From the NCBI GenBank assembly GCA_015121965.1, contig JADFAP010000003.1:1-8223 (forward strand): DNA of 8,223 bases, written 5' to 3'. The stretch comes from Candidatus Acidifodinimicrobium mancum (lineage in GTDB: Archaea > Nanobdellota > Nanobdellia > Parvarchaeales > Parvarchaeaceae). The position numbers and the translations under genes are program-made. Positions 4,806-8,223 of the stretch are shown here, one piece after another (the stretch's first letter is position 1; the number at the start of each line of letters is the position of its first letter). The notes below the pieces were generated by a model that saw nothing but the letters and a program-made list of their open reading frames with translations, was not told where the DNA came from and did no database searches.

Positions 4806-5675
4806 TTAACTTAAAACGGCCCCAGAAGGCAGTGATGTGATGATGTTAGCATTAGATGGTGCTGCATTTATCGCTGAGATAGTATCTTCTACAAAAGCAG
4901 AACCATTCACTTTTGCATTGAAATAGAGTGGAAGCCCATTTGATGAGGAGACGCAGTCATTAATCGACACATTTGTCGAACCTGTCACATTTGGTGGAGG
5001 AATTAATTCTTCCATTAAGCAACTTTGTCCTAAATAGGTTCTATATCCCAAAGAATGAACACTTCCCTTAGATTGTTCCAGAGAAGTAAAATTACTTGCG
5101 TAGGACATCTCAAATGGGGTCGCAACATACGTATTTGCAATATCAAAGGAGGGGATAACCAAAGCAGTTGAAGTACATTTCATCGGTGCGGAGTTCGCAG
5201 ACAATATCCCACTTTCAATAGATGAGTTTACCGGACTTTCATTGGTATACGTTATCTTATCGCAGAGAATGAGATATGAGCCATTATAGATAGACACTGC
5301 TTCTTCATTCATTAAGATAGATACGTGTAACAGGTTATTTCCATACGGTGCCGAAAAGGTCGAATAAGCTCTAATTGAATTACCATATCTAGCTATCTGA
5401 AAAGTGCCATTGTCACCACTATTGGAACTGGATGAAGGCACATTGCCTACCGAAAGATAAGGAAGATTCATATGAAACACATACGAGATATTAAACGGAC
5501 CGGAAGAATTATACAAGCTTTGCGCAGCAGCAAACAAAGAGGTGAGGTTGTTGGCGCTGGAAAGCGCAGTCTTTTGGCCAGCTTGGTTTAATATATGAGG
5601 TAAGAATAAAACTACTGCTACTATTATAATGACTACGACAATCCCAACAGCTAACAATCCAAATTTAGACATCAT
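4806..5675 (-). CDS. Membrane-anchored extracellular protein, possible LolA/LppX-like fold
   Basis: The 289-residue product has one strong N-terminal membrane segment (about 6-26, LLAVGIVVVIIIVAVVLFL) and no other. The rest is Ser-, Asn- and Tyr-rich and looks extracellular, with 11 N-x-S/T sequons and four Cys (138, 167, 219, 241) that could form two disulfides. Alternating strand patterns run through the ectodomain. The end, GLPLYFNAKV (247-256), then ISAINAAPS and LPSGA (282-286), resembles the closing strands of LolA/LppX-like lipid-binding folds; this is inference from pattern only. I do not recognise a named family. Either of two adjacent ATGs (5675 or 5672) may start it. The TATA box position implies a leaderless mRNA. 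Confidence 0.7.
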   Translation of the reverse strand: MMSKFGLLAVGIVVVIIIVAVVLFLPHILNQAGQKTALSSANNLTSLFAAAQSLYNSSGPFNISYVFHMNLPYLSVGNVPSSSSNSGDNGTFQIARYGNSIRAYSTFSAPYGNNLLHVSILMNEEAVSIYNGSYLILCDKITYTNESPVNSSIESGILSANSAPMKCTSTALVIPSFDIANTYVATPFEMSYASNFTSLEQSKGSVHSLGYRTYLGQSCLMEELIPPPNVTGSTNVSINDCVSSSNGLPLYFNAKVNGSAFVEDTISAINAAPSNANIITSLPSGAVLS

Positions 5676-5695
5676 TAATAATTTGACTCCACATC

Positions 5696-5705
5696 TATTT
5701 ATATA
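5696..5705 (-). promoter_or_regulatory. TATA box of the 289-residue surface protein gene
   Basis: The minus strand reads GCTATATAAATAGATG, a near-consensus archaeal TATA box. It is centred about 25 nt from the first ATG, so the start codon is probably at the very 5' end of the mRNA. Confidence 0.75.
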
Positions 5706-5747
5706 GCTTAAAAAGAGTCAGAAGCTCAAAAACTTGATTCTCTTAGA

Positions 5748-5755
5748 TTTAAATA
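5748..5755 (+). promoter_or_regulatory. Second TATA-like element upstream of the 5S rRNA gene
   Basis: AGATTTAAATAG (5745-5756) closely resembles AGATTTTTAAATAG (5841-5854), which serves the 5S gene. A start about 26 nt downstream would be near 5778. Any transcript would either be a short RNA of unknown kind or read into the 5S gene. Only the box is visible. Confidence 0.3.
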
Positions 5756-5843
5756 GTCCGAATTTCCTAAAGTTCTTTAATCAAAAGCCGATAGCAGCTA
5801 CATTTGAAGGTTCACTTGTCTATCTACTGGATGCATGAAAAGA

Positions 5844-5853
5844 TTTTTAAATA
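5844..5853 (+). promoter_or_regulatory. TATA box of the 5S rRNA / rps13 transcription unit
   Basis: TTTTTAAATA is centred about 26 nt before 5874, the first base of the 5S terminal helix. The spacing is what TBP/TFB-directed initiation requires, so the 5S 5' end may need no trimming. Confidence 0.75.
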
Positions 5854-5873
5854 GAAAGAATGATAGAAAGGAT

Positions 5874-5985
5874 GATAGCGTCCATAGGCCAGCGGCAAAT
5901 CCCGTTCCCATTCCGAACACGGAAGATAATCACTGGTGCGTCTCATGAGTAGTCAGTAAAATGGCAAAAATGAGTTGATGCTATC
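5874..5985 (+). rRNA. rrf: 5S ribosomal RNA
   Basis: The terminal helix is a continuous 9-bp match between GATAGCGTC (5874-5882) and GATGCTATC (5977-5985). The conserved core is CCCGTTCCCATTCCGAAC (5901-5918) followed by ACGGAAG. Helix II pairs CCAG (5889-5892) with CTGG (5932-5935), and another arm pairs CTCAT (5942-5946) with ATGAG (5970-5974). Length is about 112 nt between helix ends, slightly short for archaea. No 16S or 23S rRNA gene is nearby, so the 5S is unlinked here. Single-stranded bases may extend either end. Confidence 0.93.
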
Positions 5986-6007
5986 ACTCAAGTTGTTAAA
6001 AGGTAAG

Positions 6008-6532
6008 ATGGTACAAACTGTACAGGATAAAGCAATAAAGGCTCCAAAGAGGACCGGAGAGAAACGCATAATAAGGATAGGAGACACTGACCTAGATGGA
6101 GACAAAAGCGTCATAAGCCAGCTCATAAGGATATACGGTGTCAGTGCATCTTATGCAAATGCGATGGTCAACGCACTGAACATAGAGGCAAATTCTAAGC
6201 TACAGGATCTGAACGAGGAGATGATAACCAAACTAAAGGAAGCGCTGACAAATCCGCAGAAATACGGCATCCCTCTCTGGCTTTTGAACTGGCAGAAGGA
6301 GCTCGAAACCGGAATATCCAAACACAAAGTTGGAAATGAATTGAAATCTAAGAATGCATTAAATTTACAGCAGATAAAACTTCTACGAACATACAGAGGG
6401 GTAAGACATCAGTTCGGTTACAAGGTAAGAGGGCAGAAGACCCGTTCAAGAGGCGCAAATGAGAAGGGGAGAGTAGGTAAGACAATCGGCGTAACCAAAG
6501 CAAAAGAGATGAAGCCGCCGACAAAAGAGTAA
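6008..6532 (+). CDS. rps13: 30S ribosomal protein S13
   Basis: The 174-residue product is a small-subunit head protein that contacts the large subunit and tRNA. The family core begins at IIRIGDTDLDGDKSV (21-35). Residues 36-60 form the helix-turn-helix-like part, and the end has YRGVRHQFGYKVRGQKTRSRG (129-149) and GRVGKTIGV. About 18 basic residues precede the core, a modest N-terminal extension. I start it at 6008, preceded by AGGT (6001-6004), because a longer frame from 5975 would overlap the 3' strand of the 5S terminal helix. It lies 22 nt after the 5S, with no clear TATA box between them, and opens the rps13-rps4-rps11-rpoD operon. Confidence 0.95.
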   Translation: MVQTVQDKAIKAPKRTGEKRIIRIGDTDLDGDKSVISQLIRIYGVSASYANAMVNALNIEANSKLQDLNEEMITKLKEALTNPQKYGIPLWLLNWQKELETGISKHKVGNELKSKNALNLQQIKLLRTYRGVRHQFGYKVRGQKTRSRGANEKGRVGKTIGVTKAKEMKPPTKE

Positions 6533-6536
6533 AGAT

Positions 6537-7070
6537 ATGGGAACAAGCAAGAGGCAGACAAACAAATTCAAATCACCGACGAAGATCTGGGACAAGAGCA
6601 GGATAGACAGAGACAGGATACTCAGAAAGAGATATGGATTCAGGAGCAAGAAAGAACTGTGGAAAGAGGAATCATTCCTGAGAAACATAAGGAAAAGAGC
6701 GAGGGATATAATTGCATCAAAAGCTACAAACACCGAAGCTGAAGGCGAAAAAACGTTCATTGAAACGTTGAATAAACTCGGTCTTGTGGGAAAGGATGCG
6801 ACGGAGGATAATGTTTTGGAGTTAGGGATAGAGAACATACTTGAGAGGAGACTTCAGACGATAGTGTTCAAGAAGAAGCTGGCCAGAAGCATAAATGAAG
6901 CTAGGCAGATGATAACGCACTCGCATATAGCACTGGGAGATAAGGTGATATCCGCTCCGAGCATGCTTGTAAATAGAGAGGATGAGGAAAAGGTAAATTA
7001 CGCGCCTAACTCCCCATTTAAATCCGAAGCGCACCCTATAAGAGCCAATAAGGAGGAGAATAAAGGGTGA
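6537..7070 (+). CDS. rps4: 30S ribosomal protein S4
   Basis: The 177-residue product is the usual archaeal size. S4 is a primary 16S-binding protein that starts assembly of the small-subunit body. The basic N-terminus (MGTSKRQTNKFKSPTKIWDK) and the S4 RNA-binding domain at about 102-150 (ILERRLQTIVFKKKLARSIN and the following ARQMITHSHIALGDKVI) are clear. Archaeal S4 lacks the long bacterial N-terminal zinc region, as here. It begins 4 nt after rps13 and its stop overlaps the likely rps11 start by 4 nt. The ribosome binding site of rps11 lies inside its last codons. Confidence 0.96.
   Translation: MGTSKRQTNKFKSPTKIWDKSRIDRDRILRKRYGFRSKKELWKEESFLRNIRKRARDIIASKATNTEAEGEKTFIETLNKLGLVGKDATEDNVLELGIENILERRLQTIVFKKKLARSINEARQMITHSHIALGDKVISAPSMLVNREDEEKVNYAPNSPFKSEAHPIRANKEENKG
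7051..7058 (+). promoter_or_regulatory. Ribosome binding site deciding the rps11 start
   Basis: AGGAGGAG lies within the 3' end of rps4. It is 8 nt before a GTG at 7067 and 14 nt before an ATG at 7073. The spacing favours GTG, giving a GTGA start/stop overlap with rps4. Confidence 0.6.
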
Positions 7071-7462
7071 CTATGGAGAGAGGAAAGGTTGGAGTTTTAC
7101 ACATATATTCAACGATGAATAACACTATAATACACGTAACTGACCTAAGCGGTATACATACTTTCTCTATACACAGCGGTGGTTCACAAGTGAAGGCTGA
7201 CAGACTGGGCTCTTCTCCAAGGGCAGCCATGGACGCTGCAAAAAAAGTTGCTGAGGAAATAACGATGAAGGGGATAAGCGAAGTGCACGCGAAAATAAGA
7301 GCGGCTGGAGGAATAAAGTCAAAGACCACTGGACCTGGAGCTAAATCTGCCTTAAGGGCTTTAGAGAGATCGGGCATAAGGGTTTTAAGCGTAGAAAACG
7401 TCACACCGATTCCACACGATGGATGTAAGCGCAAAGGTGGTAGAAAGGGTAGGAGGATGTAG
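7067..7462 (+). CDS. rps11: 30S ribosomal protein S11
   Basis: The 131-residue product (129 if the ATG at 7073 is used) is a platform protein near the mRNA exit site. Conserved parts are GVLHIYSTMNNTIIHVTD (9-26), the RLGSSPRAAMDAA helix start, the IRAAGGIKSKTTGPGAKSAL segment (77-96) and the basic end IPHDGCKRKGGRKGRRM, which contacts rRNA. The GTG start overlaps the rps4 stop as GTGA; the ATG two codons on is the alternative. The order rps13-rps4-rps11-rpoD is standard in archaea. Confidence 0.96.
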   Translation: MTMERGKVGVLHIYSTMNNTIIHVTDLSGIHTFSIHSGGSQVKADRLGSSPRAAMDAAKKVAEEITMKGISEVHAKIRAAGGIKSKTTGPGAKSALRALERSGIRVLSVENVTPIPHDGCKRKGGRKGRRM

Positions 7463-7464
7463 GT

Positions 7465-8220
7465 ATGCCTGTAGAAACTTTAAGCAAGGATGAAGAAAAA
7501 GCACAGTTCTTGGTGACTGATAGTCACTTCTCAATTTTGAACGCACTTAGGCGCGCAATCATAACCAACGTGAAGACAATGGCCATAGATGACGTCACTA
7601 TCTATAGCAACACGAGTTCTATGTACGATGAAATACTGGCGCACAGACTTGGGTTGATACCACTAAAAACTTTCCCTGAGCTTGAAAAATCAAAGAAAGA
7701 GGTGGTCTTTTCACTGAAGGAGATCGGGCCAAAGGTAGTACACTCTGGCGACCTCAAGTCATCTGATCCTGATATAGTGCCTGTTTATGATAATATGGTG
7801 ATAGTTTCGCTTAAACTCGGAGAGACTATAGAATTAGAGGCAAAAGCTAAATTTGGTGACGGCAGTGAACATACAAAATTCACTCCAGCCCATGTATTCT
7901 ACCACTTCTATCCGAAGATAGATATAATCAAGGAAAATGTGAAAAATGCAGCGCAGATAGCAGCAAAATGCCCAGTGAACATTTTGGAAGCAGAAGGCGG
8001 AAAGCTTTCAGTAAAAAAGGGACAACTAAGCAAATGCATACTATGCAAGGCATGCGAAGAATTCGCCGGAGAGGACGTAATAAAGATATCCTCTAACAAC
8101 AAGAAAATAATATTCGAAATGGAGAGTTGGGGACAGCTATCGCTGAAGCAGATAATAGATGAAGCATTTGATTCCCTGGTGGAAGAAGCTGAGACTGTAA
8201 AGCAAAAGACGCTGAAATAA
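7465..8220 (+). CDS. rpoD: DNA-directed RNA polymerase subunit D (Rpo3) with four-Cys cluster domain
   Basis: The 251-residue product is full length. Rpo3 pairs with Rpo11 as the platform on which archaeal RNA polymerase assembles, like the bacterial alpha dimer. FSILNALRRAIIT (22-34) is the alpha-motif dimerisation segment. The inserted ferredoxin-like domain carries C169 (KCPVNI), C191, C194 and C197 (CILCKACEE), a complete set that can hold a 4Fe-4S cluster as in some archaeal enzymes. The C-terminal part (MESWGQLSLKQIIDEAFDSL) completes the dimerisation domain. AGGAGG (7451-7456) inside rps11 lies 8 nt before the ATG, and the gene starts 2 nt after the rps11 stop. This is not the bacterial sigma factor of the same symbol. 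Confidence 0.97.
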   Translation: MPVETLSKDEEKAQFLVTDSHFSILNALRRAIITNVKTMAIDDVTIYSNTSSMYDEILAHRLGLIPLKTFPELEKSKKEVVFSLKEIGPKVVHSGDLKSSDPDIVPVYDNMVIVSLKLGETIELEAKAKFGDGSEHTKFTPAHVFYHFYPKIDIIKENVKNAAQIAAKCPVNILEAEGGKLSVKKGQLSKCILCKACEEFAGEDVIKISSNNKKIIFEMESWGQLSLKQIIDEAFDSLVEEAETVKQKTLK

Positions 8221-8223
8221 AAT

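Noticed and set aside
5831..5854. Seven-codon frame (MHEKIFK) before the 5S gene
   Set aside because: It overlaps the 5S TATA box and has no ribosome site.
5975..6007. Longer rps13 starting at a TTG within the 5S rRNA
   Set aside because: The added residues come from the 3' strand of the 5S terminal helix, and the family core is fully covered from the ATG at 6008, which has its own AGGT site.
6446..7434. Minus-strand frames of 70-132 codons under rps13, rps4 and rps11
   Set aside because: Each lies opposite a well-supported ribosomal protein gene; their hydrophobic composition is what antisense of Lys/Arg-rich genes produces.
1..8223. CRISPR array, IS element or complete integrase
   Set aside because: I saw no regularly spaced repeats, no transposase-like frame and no integrase motif on either strand.

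Overview
The window is archaeal. It carries a complete rps13-rps4-rps11-rpoD block, an rpl21e-rpoF-DUF655 block, an archaeal-type 5S rRNA, a tRNA-Trp with an intron at the archaeal 37/38 position, and several genes whose TATA box lies about 24-29 nt before the ATG, which implies leaderless mRNAs. Very tight spacing and small proteins suggest a reduced genome. A DPANN archaeon of the ARMAN/Micrarchaeota kind is my best guess, from gene style only. Superoxide dismutase points to exposure to oxygen.

Layout. Positions 1-104 (minus) hold the start of an unidentified gene. Positions 187-1246 form an oxidative-stress/iron pair: an Fe/Mn superoxide dismutase (minus) diverges from a very small encapsulated-ferritin (EncFtn) family protein (plus). 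A short inverted repeat sits between the TATA box and the start codon of the ferritin. No encapsulin shell gene is in view.

Positions 1231-2687 (minus) are an information-processing operon read leftwards: rpl21e, rpoF (Rpb4), a DUF655 RNA-binding protein, then an intron-containing tRNA-Trp whose first base directly follows the DUF655 stop codon, then a coding-like 49-codon frame with no normal start. KsgA, the usual next gene, is missing here.

Positions 2688-5705 (minus) hold two secreted or membrane-anchored surface proteins rich in N-glycosylation sequons. They flank a tRNA-Leu whose anticodon reads AAG, an unexpected reading for an archaeon. The 571-residue protein has three CWB2-like (cell wall binding repeat 2) modules followed by a helical stalk. 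The 289-residue protein has an N-terminal membrane anchor and an ectodomain whose C-terminal strand pattern suggests a LolA/LppX-like fold (inference).

Positions 5844-8220 (plus) start with a promoter placed exactly for a 5S rRNA. The gene rps13 begins 22 nt after the 5S, without an obvious promoter of its own, and is followed by rps4, rps11 and rpoD with gaps or overlaps of a few bases. 5S rRNA, three small-subunit proteins and an RNA polymerase subunit may therefore share one transcript. I see no CRISPR array, IS element or clear integrated element.
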